A stretch of 64,000 nucleotides of DNA from Pocillopora verrucosa (Eukaryota; Cnidaria; Anthozoa; Scleractinia; Pocilloporidae). Below, one piece after another: positions 1-12,200 of this stretch. Every line of letters begins with the position of its first letter. The stretch's first letter is position 1. The DNA is taken from the NCBI RefSeq assembly GCF_036669915.1, contig NC_089323.1, positions 14,680,840 to 14,744,839 on the forward strand. The letters are read 5' to 3'. The position numbers and the translations under genes were made by a program. Under the pieces are notes generated by a model. It did no database searches. It was not told the DNA's origin and saw only the letters and a list, made by a program, of their open reading frames with translations.

Positions 1-284
1 AGATCAACCACGTGTTACCATGGGAAAATGAGCCAGTTCCTCATGACAAAAACATGATTTAACTTCAAGACCAAAACTTCTATTGCACTTCATGCAACTG
101 AAATCATGGCAAAATTTTCAAAGCATTAGCTTATATACGACCGAATGAGGGGGAAGGGGAAAGTAATACCCCTTAGCTATTTTGTGCAACTTGAAAACTG
201 GGATAAGCTCTGGCTGTGTGCTATGCACAAATACAGACTTAACCTTTCTACCTCAGTTTAAAGTCCATCATGTAAATCACTTAC

Positions 285-3200
285 TGGGCAAACCATTAAC
301 AATGCCCTTTGTTCCTGGATTTGCAGATGTATGAACTCCATTGGATTGACTGTGACCTGTCTGCAAATCACCATTTGATCCTCTTGCAGGTACCAATGAG
401 TTTGTTTTGTTGTCACTTGAAGCTTCAGATTGGCTCAGCATTTCAAGTTCTCTCTGAACATTTTCAGCATCAACTATCAGAGGAAAAGTTAATAAGTCAA
501 CAATCAGTGTAAGTGATCAACATGTTACTTCTCCCTGTGATATACATCCAGCAAACAGGCAATGAGAATACTCAAAATTATCAGGTAGAAGTTGTTATCT
601 TGATCTTACAACAAAACCTTGTAACTAATTTACAAGGAAAGGGGAAGGGAAGAATTAACAGTCAGACCTTGGGAGTTAAAGGGTTAACTTTCAGACACAA
701 CAACATTTCCAGCGTTCCTTAACATTATCCACTTTGATTTTCCTCACCTTGGATATGAATATCTTTCACTTCAACAGTACATTCCCCCATTTCTTCATCG
801 CACTGAAGTGGTATGTCATCACCCATCACGTTATTGCCAGCTTCTGACTTTGAAATTGCCTCATGAGTCACAAAATCACTGGATTCGGAAAGACGTACTG
901 GATTTATTGGATGATTCTGGCAATTGTAACAAACCCATTTTCCTGTTGAAAGGAAACCAAAGATAAAATGATGGCAATGTGGAATGGTAAGCGTAATGAA
1001 ACATCACTAATATTTCTTTCAAAAATTGTTTATTTTCAAAATCAGATTTTTTCATTTCTGCGGTAGCTTTATTTTTTTTTCTTGTTGTATAGAAGTTGGC
1101 AAAATATGATTCTAAATTAGATTAATGTTTTCCTCTTTTGTGTAAGGATTATCATAATTATAGTCATGAAAAAAAAAAATCAAAATAGGTTTTTTAATAT
1201 CATGTTCACTTAGATTCATTTTAGAGTACAAATTTAAAAAGCTTCTATACATTATTTCAAACCTCTTTTTCTTTCTTAACACTTTTATTGTGCATTTTGG
1301 AGGAATTATTGGTACTCACATTAGATTTCTAAATTTGTGCAAAATCATAGAGTGAAAATCTTACCAATAGGCATAGTTTCAAGTGGAGGGACATGACATT
1401 GCATGTGATAACCCTTGTCACAGGCATCACAGAATAATAAACTACCCTGAAAAAAATAATACAAAAGAATAAGTGACACTTTAATGAGGAATTCACAGAT
1501 TGGTCCTGCACAAGAGCTGGGTAGGCCATGCAACCACAGCTTAAAGTACTCTCCACCTCTTAGAAGGCATGCTAATACACACCAGGTTTTGCCATGCACT
1601 TCCCTGTGTGTTCTTAGGAGCTTGCCTGAACTTCCTCACATTTCCTAAATGGTTTGGCAGAAGTTACTCACAGTAGTACTCCTCCGAGTGGAGAGGCATG
1701 TTTGGGGTAAATTTTATCACCAGGCAACAAAACTTTTTGATTCAGAATCCACAGTCTATACATATGTATGTACACAATAATTCAAGAAAATTATGGTCAG
1801 AGGGTGTTTTCCTTTAGAGTTTTGCACCGTTGGTGTATTCAGCATACCAAATGTGTAAGTTACCATGTTCTTCTGAACTTTTCCAGTAGCCAGGTAGGTA
1901 AAATTTATCTCAGATACAGACAAATGTGTTACTGCTTTGTCTAATTATAGTCGCTGGTGTTTCAAAAATAAGTGGTCAGAAAAATTGGTGCCTGCCAATG
2001 CTCCTGGAAAATACTGGGGTTGACATCCCACATTTTTCATAAGAATGACACAGCTACATCAAATACAATGTTCCACTTTACACAACCTCACTGTATAACA
2101 ATGAAGACTCACGGGATCTCCACTGTCGTTACATATAATACAAGCTTTACAGTCGATGCACTGCCATGCACTGGCATCTGAGGTAATTCTAAGAACTAAT
2201 TCAGGTGTGTAGTTCATACAACTTGGATGGGCTGCAAAAAAAAAATTCCAAATTAGTGACAAGAAATTCCTTGAAATTATCCACAGGTGAAACTATTCAC
2301 TAACTTAACCCTTTCACTCCCAAGATCTAATTAGTAATTCTCCTTACTATCTACCATACTATTCTTATGATGTTAGTTCAGAGAATTTGGTATTGGATCA
2401 ACTAATCATCCCATGATTGATATTCTTCTCTATTCTCATCACCTGCCTGCTTGATATTGTATTGATATTGTAAGGAGAAATTCTATCTTGGTCACTTATG
2501 GGAGTGAAAGGGTTAAGGGAACAATTAAGTTTTTCTGAAGATAACAGCGTTAAGCCTTACCTTGGCTCAAACCAAGATTTTTTTCATCTAAGTCCAAAAA
2601 TTTAGATGTAAGAACAGTCAAATCTGTTTTAAGCAGTCACCCACAGGGATTTCAGTATAGATTGACCACTTGCATGTAATGCAGGTTTCAAAATTGGGTT
2701 AACAAAACAAAATGATAAAAAAAAACCACCATTTTATGCCACAATTAACCACTAATTGTACAAAAACTCCCTCTAAAATTCTACTAACATTGATTTCAGG
2801 CGAGAAATATGGATCAAATTCTACCTGAAAGGTTATTCTTAGTTTTATTTGAGGATTTTTGCTTTAAGGAACCACTCAATTCTGGTAAAAGAAAGTTCAA
2901 ACGGGCCATTAGGACTCCCTCTGAGGTAACCAACAGTGTTTAACCCTTTAACTTCCAGAGGTGATTAACATAAAACTTCTCCTACAATATCCATACATTT
3001 TTCAGCAAACAGGTAATGAGAATATTCAAACTTATTAGGTAGAAGCTGCTATCTTGATCTAACACCATTTTCTCATAACTAATTTACAAGGAAATGGGTA
3101 GCAGCTAGAGGGGAGATCTAACAATCAGATCTTGGGAGTTAAATGGTCAATAGAGGTAACTGCTTCAAAGAGGTGAAAATTACTGCGATTAAGGGAAAGC

Positions 3201-5265
3201 AACTGACAGCTAAATACAGGTTAGACTGTATTACAATGATAAAGAAATCTCCAACTATCACAAATAAAAAGTTTTGTACATCTGTCTTGACAGTTTCATC
3301 CAAAAGAGTGACCACCATCTAATCTCTCTTCACAACAACAACAACTCTGAATCAAACATTAACATCACATAAAAAAAACTGATCATGAACTTAAGAAGTT
3401 CTTGATTGTTAACCAAATTCTCCTTGTCCGCACTTAAAAAAATGTATCAAGAACAGTATGGAAAATGTGCATACTGATGTAGGGGTAAAAGAGTTTATCC
3501 CCAATTACCTTTGTTGCCACAGTCCCTACAAATCAGTAAAGCTTCTGGCTCTCCTTTCCTATTTGCTGCTGCAGATTGTAGACAGAAATCACAAACTTGG
3601 TCACATGCTGGAATTTCTCTTTCAGGACTCTGAAAATCACAAAGAGAAGAAAAACAAAATTAAGATTAAAGTGCATCCTATGCCCTTAACCCTTTAACCC
3701 CAAAGAGTGACGAGCATCTAATTTCTCCTTACAACATCAACCCTGAATCACACATAAAGGTCATGAGAACAAAGAGGTTTAACCCCAACTTTTGATTGTT
3801 CTATTAACTCTTTAACTCCCAAAAGTGATCAACCTGTAACTTCTCGCTCTAATATCCACACATTAGCCAGCAAACAGGTGATGAAAATAATCAAATTTGT
3901 CAGGTAGAAGTTGTTATCTTGGTCTGACATCAAATTCTTGAAACTAACTTGCAGGGAAATGTGTATTAGCCAGAGGGGAGAATTAACAGTCAGATCTTGG
4001 GAGTTAAAGGGTTAGCAAATTCTCCTTATCAGCACTTTTGGAAATGTGTAGAGAGCAGTGCTTTCCGTCATACATTTCTCATATTGTAACTGATTTACAA
4101 GGAAATATTTACCAGCTGGAAAGGGGATCAATTAACAATCAAATCTTGGGAGTTAAAAACCAAGCCTTGGCCCCACCTCCTTTAAATTGCCAAGAATGAA
4201 GATCAATTTGATTTTTGAAATATCACCACAAAACAAAAGTAATAGTCAAAGGATTGAACAGTATCATCTGTTATTTTACCTAATATCAGTAAATTGATGA
4301 TTATCATTTCTTTAAAAGAAATAACATTAATTTGGTTGTTTTTCGCCTTCGATTCCTATCACACACGTTTACGCTAGCATAAAAGTTGTCTTTGTTATTT
4401 GTCTCCTACGTCTAGAAGGGTTAACTTTTGCTTTAAAATTTGACCAAAAAGTAAAAAAAGGAAAAAGCAAAGGATGATTATAATTGATGCGTGACGCGGA
4501 AATACTTGTCTACTTTACGAACGACTGTAAATGGCAAACAAACTCCGTGTAAGTATTAAGGACACGCGTAACGACTCTGCCTTGTAATACGGATTGCGAA
4601 GAGAAATCAGAAATGCCACATACACTAAGTAAGAGGAGTAAATTAGAATTGAGCAATGACTATGTTTCAAGAGAATGTCGAGTCTTATGCAAACGTGTTA
4701 CACATGATGTATCGATTCTCCGCTGTTGTAGATGCACGCCTGATCTAATGATATTTCAACCGCGAATATTGCCCCTAGTTAACATCTGGCGACTTACCTC
4801 AGCTGATTCGAGTAAGCGATACATGCCCTCGCTTATCGACCAGATTCTTCCATGATCTAAGTCTTCCTTTAGTGCGATCTTGATCCTTGCCTTCAAATTA
4901 TGGTAATAAGGATGCCGAGCGGTGATGAATTTCTCAATATCTACTGCGCTGACGCCGTAACCACGATCTAGCGCTCGAATTGCTTCGCTTACCCATCGGG
5001 CGGCTCTCGAAACTTTGCCGGAACCTATTACTCTGTGCCAGCCAGATGCATTTCGATAAGAAATTGCCCCTTTAAAAGACCTCTTTGTCACTATGCCACT
5101 GGCGACGAGCGCTGCTAAATCTTCTTCGGTATCTCTCTGATCAATTCCGTGACACTTGTGCATCGTCCGGCAAATTCGCTCCAAGTCGGGCCTGGATTTC
5201 CGACTGCGAAGCAAGTTGATGCATTCCAGAATCCAGTTCATATACTTCGGACGTTTTTCGGCCAT
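285..5265 (-). CDS. KAT6: KAT6-like (MOZ/MORF) histone acetyltransferase, 5' part of gene
   Basis: Seen: six exons join in phase: 5265-4798, 3629-3509, 2231-2113, 1446-1365, 942-748, 473-285, all with AG/GT borders; the last donor is open, so the gene runs off the left edge. Exon 1 (156 codons) carries a winged-helix block (WILECINLLRSRKSRPDLER, about residues 8-75) and then a histone H15-like block (about 88-150), the order found at the N-terminus of KAT6A/B. Exons 2-5 encode a double PHD finger: CDFC...CRDC...HPSC, then WQCIDCKACIIC, FCDACDKGYHMQCH and WVCYNC. Exons 5-6 continue as an acidic, Ser/Asn-rich linker. Known for the family: the double PHD reads acylated histone H3 tails and the C-terminal MYST domain acetylates H3K23/K14 in the BRPF-ING5-MEAF6 complex. 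The MYST domain is not in this window. DPF and PHF10 proteins share the PHD pair but not this N-terminus. Introns carry MITE copies. Confidence 0.85.
509..687. repeat. MITE-like family A copy
   Basis: Matches the other A copies (TATC.AGCAAACAGG.AATGAGAAT, ACTAATTTACAAGGAAA) and ends GGGAGTTAAAGGGTTAA. It lies in a KAT6-like intron just upstream of the last visible exon; the left end is eroded. Confidence 0.75.
2305..2516. repeat. MITE-like family C copy
   Basis: Bounded by TTAACCCTTTCACTCCCA and GGGAGTGAAAGGGTTAA inverted ends, 212 bp; the interior matches copies at 13234, 14378 and 46932. Located in a KAT6-like intron. Confidence 0.85.
2941..3150. repeat. MITE-like family A copy
   Basis: TAACCCTTTAACTTCC at left, GGGAGTTAAATGGTCAA at right; the interior has TTCAGCAAACAGGTAATGAG and AACTAATTTACAAGGAAA as in other A copies. 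Confidence 0.85.
3299..3490. repeat. MITE-like family B copy, eroded
   Basis: AAGAGTGACCACCATCTAAT..., TTCTTGATTGTTAACCAAAT and CATACTGATGTAGGGGTAAA match family B. It ends about 20 bp from the donor of a KAT6-like PHD exon. Confidence 0.75.
3689..4063. repeat. Family B MITE split by a nested family A MITE
   Basis: The B left half (3689-3803, to TTTTGATTGTT) and B right part (4015-4063, CAAATTCTCCTTATCAGCAC) are separated by a full A copy at 3804-4014 with both ends. A further partial A copy follows at about 4074-4156. Confidence 0.85.
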
Positions 5266-5803
5266 ATTAGGAACGGTGGGTTGGGATAGGACAGCAGGTG
5301 GAAGATTATTTTGGTTGCAGCGGACCGGAGGAGGTTTCGTTCTGCTAGAGAAACGACGAAAGCCCTTCTCGTTTACATACCGTAAGTGAAATGGTAATTT
5401 TCACGCAAAAACAAACCAAGCGCGCCGCCGCTATAACAAGCGCCCGCGATCTTGGCGTTGATTGGGATACCCAACAAAACAAATGCGTTGACAGAATTTG
5501 TAATGGCGGCTCGCAGACTGGTAATGCGTACTTGCGATTTGCTTTTCTAGCTCTTTCCATCAACTTTCAAGCTTCCCAAAGCCTTCTACTTCATGGTTAT
5601 GGATGCCAAACGGAGGGAGTGATTGGTTCCGTTGTGTCTCCTCGAAGATAATGTTAACAAATTTCGATAGATGTCAACATTGTTTTGAACGATGAATTAT
5701 GCATATTCGGGCTAAAGTTTACCCCCGAACAGGAAATAGAGAATTTTCTATTTTTGAAAGAATGGATTTGATAAATGAATTAAAGTAATAGACTCATTGG
5801 GAA
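5266..5803. promoter_or_regulatory. Shared bidirectional promoter region between KAT6-like and TUT4/7 genes
   Basis: The two start codons face away from each other with 538 bp between them. The interval is CpG-richer than its surroundings (for example around 5419-5460, GCGCGCCGCCGC). It contains inverted CCAAT boxes (ATTGG near 5461 and 5621) and a YY1-like AATGGCGGC near 5502. No TATA box is obvious. Both genes would be housekeeping nuclear or RNA regulators, for which such head-to-head promoters are common. The transcription start sites cannot be seen. Confidence 0.55.
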
Positions 5804-8800
5804 ATGGAAAACTCTGACATTGCTCCAGAGTCGTCCGGAGAGAATCCAAATAGAACCTCTAACGGGAGACATCCAGAATTGCATCAGAAAGAAGAATCGC
5901 CAGTTGGTTCCCAAACTGAAGCGACAAGGGAACAAGAGATAACAAATATTCCCCACAAGAACAGATCTAAGAAGGAAAAAAAGGAGGTGAGATTTTACTT
6001 ATCCCTTTAACCCTTAAGAGTGAGTTGCATCTAAGTTTTCCAAGCAGTATCACCCCTGAATCGCACATGAAGGTCACGGTAATAACGGAAATGTTCATCA
6101 ACTTAAGAAGCTCTTGATTGTTAATAAAATTCTCTTTGTCAAGACTTTGGAAAATGTATAGAATTTATTGAGGAGAATATTCCTACTGATGTTTAGTAAG
6201 GGTGTAAGGGGTAATCATTCAATTTATACCCACTGTTTTAATGCATGAAGATATCAAGTTTAATGATATGTAACTTGTAAGGGTTAAATAATACATTAAG
6301 AGAATTCTCAATTCTTGATGGTTATCAAAAGTTCCATCTAAATATCACCTTGAAATATATGAGATATGTGTAATTCACCAGCCAGGAGGTCTGTATTAGG
6401 GAAAACTGTGCCTGAGGCCTTGAAATTGAACTTTTAAAATGTCACTTAAGAAATTGAACTCCACAATGTTGAGATACAGTACTGCTTATGTATACGTTAA
6501 CTGAAAAACGCAAATTAAGCGTGCCAAAAATTGCATGCAATTGCGTCCGATCTTAAAACATCTGCCTCATTAGTATGTATGAGGTAGTCCTTTTGTTTTT
6601 CTATTGTTGGCAGTTTATTGTTTTAAAGAATAGGCCTCAATGTAGTAGCATTAAAATAGTACACAGCTACGAACAACAGGCACTTGTTTATTGCAATCGC
6701 CATTCAAACCAACCTTCCCAATTTGCTGTTACCAATGCAACTTCATAATCAAAATACATAAATGATTTATCATTTTCCTACAGAATTCATTTGTCAAAAT
6801 AGCTATTTCTCACTTCATATATAAAAACATCTGTCGCAACGGCTTAGGAATTTGTTCAAAATAAATTTAGTCTCAGTGTAATATATTGGCTGACCTAACT
6901 TCTAGTATAAGGCTAAAACAAATTTCCAACCAGTTTTTCAGGCAAGTAAATTTCTCATTCGTTACAATTCTTTCTTGCATTTCAATTTGACCCTGCAAGG
7001 AGAGCTGGGATTTTAGAGGTTTCTCTGACATTTTTGTGTATAAAGTGACTCATGTAGAGGTTTGTTTGCATGTCTTTATATGTGATAATGATTGTTGTCT
7101 TGCAGGAGAGTGGAACATCAAATGAAAATCAAAGAAGTCCAGAAGATTTGCTAAAGATAATAAAAGAACTGGAGTCTAAACATTTTGTTGTGCAACATGA
7201 TAAAATGAAGGTGTGTAGCAATTATTGGGTTTGATATGATACAGAAGGAAGTCTATTATATTGTACAGTACCAACTTAAGCTGTACTGAAAAAGACCTTT
7301 AGTTCTCCCATGGGTCAGTTTATTTTCCTGTGTCAGACCATTGAGAAAGGAAAGTGTGTCAGTGAATTTTTTGAACTGATTCCCCTTGTGTCACTAATCC
7401 TTGTTATGTTTTGTGACTCCCTAAGACTTCTCTCAACTTAAGCCTTGTTGCCAGATGCAGTATATAGTCAAATCCAGATAACTCAAACCTTCAAGGGAAA
7501 TTAAAAGAGGCTTGAGTTATCGAGAGTTTGAACTACTGGGAGTTGGAAAAAAAAAAGTACTGGAAATTAGAGGGAAAAGGTGTTTCTGTGTATTTTTCTA
7601 TTTAGTCAGGTCACATTTTATTGAAATATAATTATTAAGAAGTTAAACAAGAATGGAATAATAAATTATTGCAGAAATGGCAAAGTAATGTAAATGTTTT
7701 GGACTGCAGGGAACTGTTTGTTTTGATTTGTCACATGTTGACAGACATGGTTTGAGTTATGGACATTTAAGTGTATAGAGAATGACTTGAAGGGACAAAA
7801 GAAAAAATCTTGGAGTTAGAGAGAGGTTTGAGTTATCAGGGGGTTAAGTTATTGAGATTCAACTGTGTTTAGCTGGTTGATGCATGTTTTAGATGTTACA
7901 TTAAGGCTCATTGATGGGAGATGGCATATTTATATAGTATTCAAATGTATTTAAAATAATGTATGATAATCAGCATGCAAGGTCTTAGAGAAAAAGAATT
8001 TTTTAAAGTTGTCGCCAAAAATAAGTGTGTTCGAGGTAAAAGCAAACTAGGATTCTCTTGAATACAATCAAATTAAGATTACAATAAGGATAAAATACTA
8101 AGGCTGAAATAAAAATTGAACAAGTTTGAAAACATTTGAACCACACCAGTGAAAGTGAACTGTTTAAGAAAAATATATCTTTTTTTTGTTCCTACTCGAC
8201 ACATTTTAGCAACCAAATAAGGATGCAGAAGGTCCCTTTTACTGTGAGCTTTGTGAACTAAAATTGGCAGATTTGAAAAGATGTCAAGAACATGTGAGAA
8301 CCAAGGGTCACAGGAGAGCAAACAGGGTGAGGAACATTTCTTCTCTGACCAGATACATATACACAGTTGGTTGAGTATATTATTATGAATCAAACCTGTT
8401 TAAGATGACAAGATCTGATTGTAAAATCTGAAGTTTTTAGGTTTGAATCCTGTCTAAGACAGTCCTCAACACACCACAGAAGGAGCATTTGAACTTCTCT
8501 CCACTTTATGAGAAAGCTCAGAATTTGCCATCTTTTTTCCTCCATTCCTTTTCAGGACAGTTTCCATGTCACTGATTTTTTAAGTATACAGGTCATATAA
8601 ACTAGATACTTGTACCTCATTAGCTACATGACTGTGCAGCTTAGCATCAGTAAAGTGGTCAATCAAGAAAAGCCAGTAACTTGAAGTCTACTTCCACTTG
8701 TAAGACTTCTCACCATTAGCTGTTTAGCCTATTTCCCTCAAAAAACAGCCTCCCATTTTTTCAGAGTTTCAAGTTTTGACTGGAGATTAATTTGTTCCAT

Positions 8801-9182
8801 ACTCACACCAAACATTGGACATCTTCCTTGACCACTGAAATTTTAAACACGTTTGTTTTTGCTCATAGACCAAAGGAGAGTCTTTGTCGCTCACACGGAT
8901 TACCCCACCTTCCAAAAATCAAACCTTAGCTCTGAGCAAGCTTCTTGACTCTGTTTTCTTGGATCATGGATTATCCCCTGAAAAAGATCTACCTTTGAGG
9001 GGCAAGGTAGCAAAAGATGTCCATAAGGTTGTGTGCACCAAGTTTCCAGGTAATGTTGATGTTGATCATAACTTTGTTACACTGTTTGTTTCTTTTTGTT
9101 AACTTTATTCACGACCTTTCAAAGTTTTGCTAGAACAAGTTTCTCAGCAACTTTTGTGGCATCCAAACAGCCTACAAATTTT

Positions 9183-9219
<37 letters not shown>

Positions 9220-12200
9220 TCAGTGGGAGAGTATAACAGGGTAATTATGTGTAATCAACTGAGTTGCTATTGTAAATTGGCCACCATAAAGAGTTTTAAA
9301 ACTGAGTGATAGCCCTTCATCAGAGTGAATGAAAAAGGGCTAACACGCAAAACGTTAGCTTTAAAACTTAAAAAAATCAACTGAGTTGATAATACTAAAT
9401 TTTAACTCTGCATAGGCAGGTATGTGAAGCCATGTTAAAGATTGTGCATTGTTTAATGGCTGGGAAAAGCTTTCAGAGTATTGTTGTGCATGTGCGTCTT
9501 TCATTATTTCATTAATTTTTACAGAGTAGGTTAGAGTAGTTTTGGCTCTGGATCAGCAGAGGTGTTGATCCCTTACATTTTTATTAAATTTTTGATGTTA
9601 AAATGTAGCATATTTTGAACTCTTTTTTTAATAGAATGTGCAGTGTTCCTTTATGGATCTTCCTCCACTGGATTTGGTCTGAAGGACAGTGATGTTAACC
9701 TTGATCTTGTCATTCCAGATGAGGTAGCATTAGTTGCTCATGGTTATGCATAAGAGGTGGCAGTGACCAAACTTTTCCAATTACTTTGTAAGGTTTTATC
9801 AGCTAAAATGTTTTTCACTCAAAATCAAGATGTATGAAGACATTTCATAGGATAAGCTGAATTATATACCTGTTTCTGTGGGTCTATACAGTAATAGATC
9901 TCAGAAGCTGTCAGGCTGAGTCTCATGTGCCACTCTTTTCCTTGTACCACATTTCAAATGATGTAATTTGTGATCTACTAGGGAACAGATGCACAGCAAC
10001 AAGGAATCTATTTGTAAAATAAAATACAATGAATGTAAAAGTTAATCCATGCACATTACCTCATCTCATTTTCATCAGCATTTGCTGGGGTCTGGAATTG
10101 AACAATGAACACTCTGCCTCTCAAGATACAACAATTACCACATCTGTCTTCTGAATCAAATATTTCTATGTAGATAAGTGGTGTTTCATCAAGGTGAAAC
10201 GCTTTAGCTGATAAACCTGTCAGTTCTCACTATCTCATTACTGAATAATGTATTGAAATTGTAAGGAGAATTTACAGTTGAAATCAATACTGGGAGCTAC
10301 TAACTCTACCTGGGTAAAAGAAAGCCCTTATTGCTACATGCACATAATATTCCTCTTGACTGTAAGTTTCAGGAAAAAAGCAGTGATGAATCAATCACAT
10401 CTGAAGTGTTCTTTGAAGCTATGATATTACTGATAATATTATAATTATTTTATTTTATTTATACAGCTCAATGTGCCTCATGTTCTCCTGTCAATTTTGG
10501 AGCTACTTCAAAAAGATGGTGAGGCAAAATGCTTTTCTTATTTGGTTTGTTGTTTTTTTTGTTTGTTTGTTTGTTTGTTTTCAACCAAGCTGCAATAAGT
10601 GCTTACTTGCTACAGTGTAGGTCAGATCATGTATAAGACATCAGCATGAAAATAGATTGGGCAAAATATTTTATCAATGCAATTGGAGACCTTGTGATGT
10701 TGAGACAAAAACCTTTGGAAACAGGTATCTGCTCAGATCATGTGATTTGACTAGTAACCTTTTGCCTTGAAAATTAAAATTGTGGTGTGGAGAAAGGCTG
10801 GAAATAGTACTTAGCTGTGTGCCTAACAACTTATGCAAACTTTGCAATACTAGGTAAAATGCATCTCTGAAGTACTTTTCAACTACTGTAAAAAAAAAAA
10901 AAACACACACACACACATAAGGAAATAGAATGAGCACCTTACTTGAATGTAGCTCTGTCAGAAATAACCTTTTACACAAACTTCAGATAAGTGTTTAACC
11001 CTTTAATTCCTGGAAGTGATTAACTTGTATTTTCTCACTCTGATGTTTTCTAGCAAATAGTTATTGATAAAACTCAAACTTATCAGGAAGAAGTTTTTAT
11101 CTTGATCTTACACCAAATTCTCATAACTAATTTACAAGGAATTGTGTCACAGCAAGAGGAGAGAATTAACAATCAGATCTTGGGAGTTAAAGGATTTGAT
11201 TAAGTCTTGAAATTTATCACAGAATGCTCGAAACATTAGCTTTGAAACTCTTTATGGTGGCCAATTCAAGTTAACATTGCAGTTGATAATGCCAAATTAC
11301 CTTACTATACTCTCCAATTGACTTCTTTAGAAACTTACCCCCTTTATTGAGATGCAAAACTGTACCCATTCATGACATGTTCACCGGTGTTTTCCCGCGC
11401 TTCAGACAGTTGGCTTGTTTTTACCTTGTTTAGTTCTCATTGGCTCTTAGGGGTATTTTTATTTCTTCTAAACTGCCGATGTGATTACTTTCATTGGTTT
11501 TGGTTTTCTGATACTCAATGGAAAAGCATCCTGTCTCTGCGCTAACCACAAATTGTTATTAACCCTTTACACCCTAACATCAGTATTCAAACTCTCCTTA
11601 CTATGCTCTTTACATTTCCTAAGGTGCTGATGAGGAGAATTAATTTTTTCTTTAACAATCAAGAGCTTCTTTGGATGGTGATCATTTCCTTCATTCTCAT
11701 AACATAAATGTGTGATTCTGGGATGATATTGCAAGGAGAAATTAGGTGCTAATCACTCTTAGGAGTTGAAGAGTAAATAGTAACCTTTTTACCTCTATTT
11801 TAGACAAGTACTGCGATGTAAAAAGTGAATTTGATGCAAAGGTACCCAGGATATTATTCAAACATCTTTCAAGGTATTAACATCTAAACTTCATTCTATA
11901 ATGACAATTGTTATTTAGCTGGTAGTGCCTGTGTTAAATATGAGGCAAATCCTGCCTTCTGATTGGCTACCTGAGTGGGTAAGATGGGCCTATCTTGCCC
12001 TCTTGGGATTGCCTGCTTTGTTCCTGTGCTTGAAAAAAAGCTGCTTGGTGCGGACTTCCATACCAGTAGTTTGTAATTTTTGGTTAATTTGAGCAATGGA
12101 GCTGCAAAAAGAGGCAGAAGATAGTCAGAACAAAGAAAAAGTGAATGATTGTCATGAGGTTATTATACTATGAAAACCAAAAAATACAAAACTGAAGAAC

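Noticed and set aside
309-722. Two short plus-strand ORFs
   Set aside because: They are antisense to a KAT6-like exon and overlap a family A MITE.
8079-8393. 104-codon minus-strand ORF
   Set aside because: Shadow of the C2H2 finger exon of TUT4/7 and its intron flanks.
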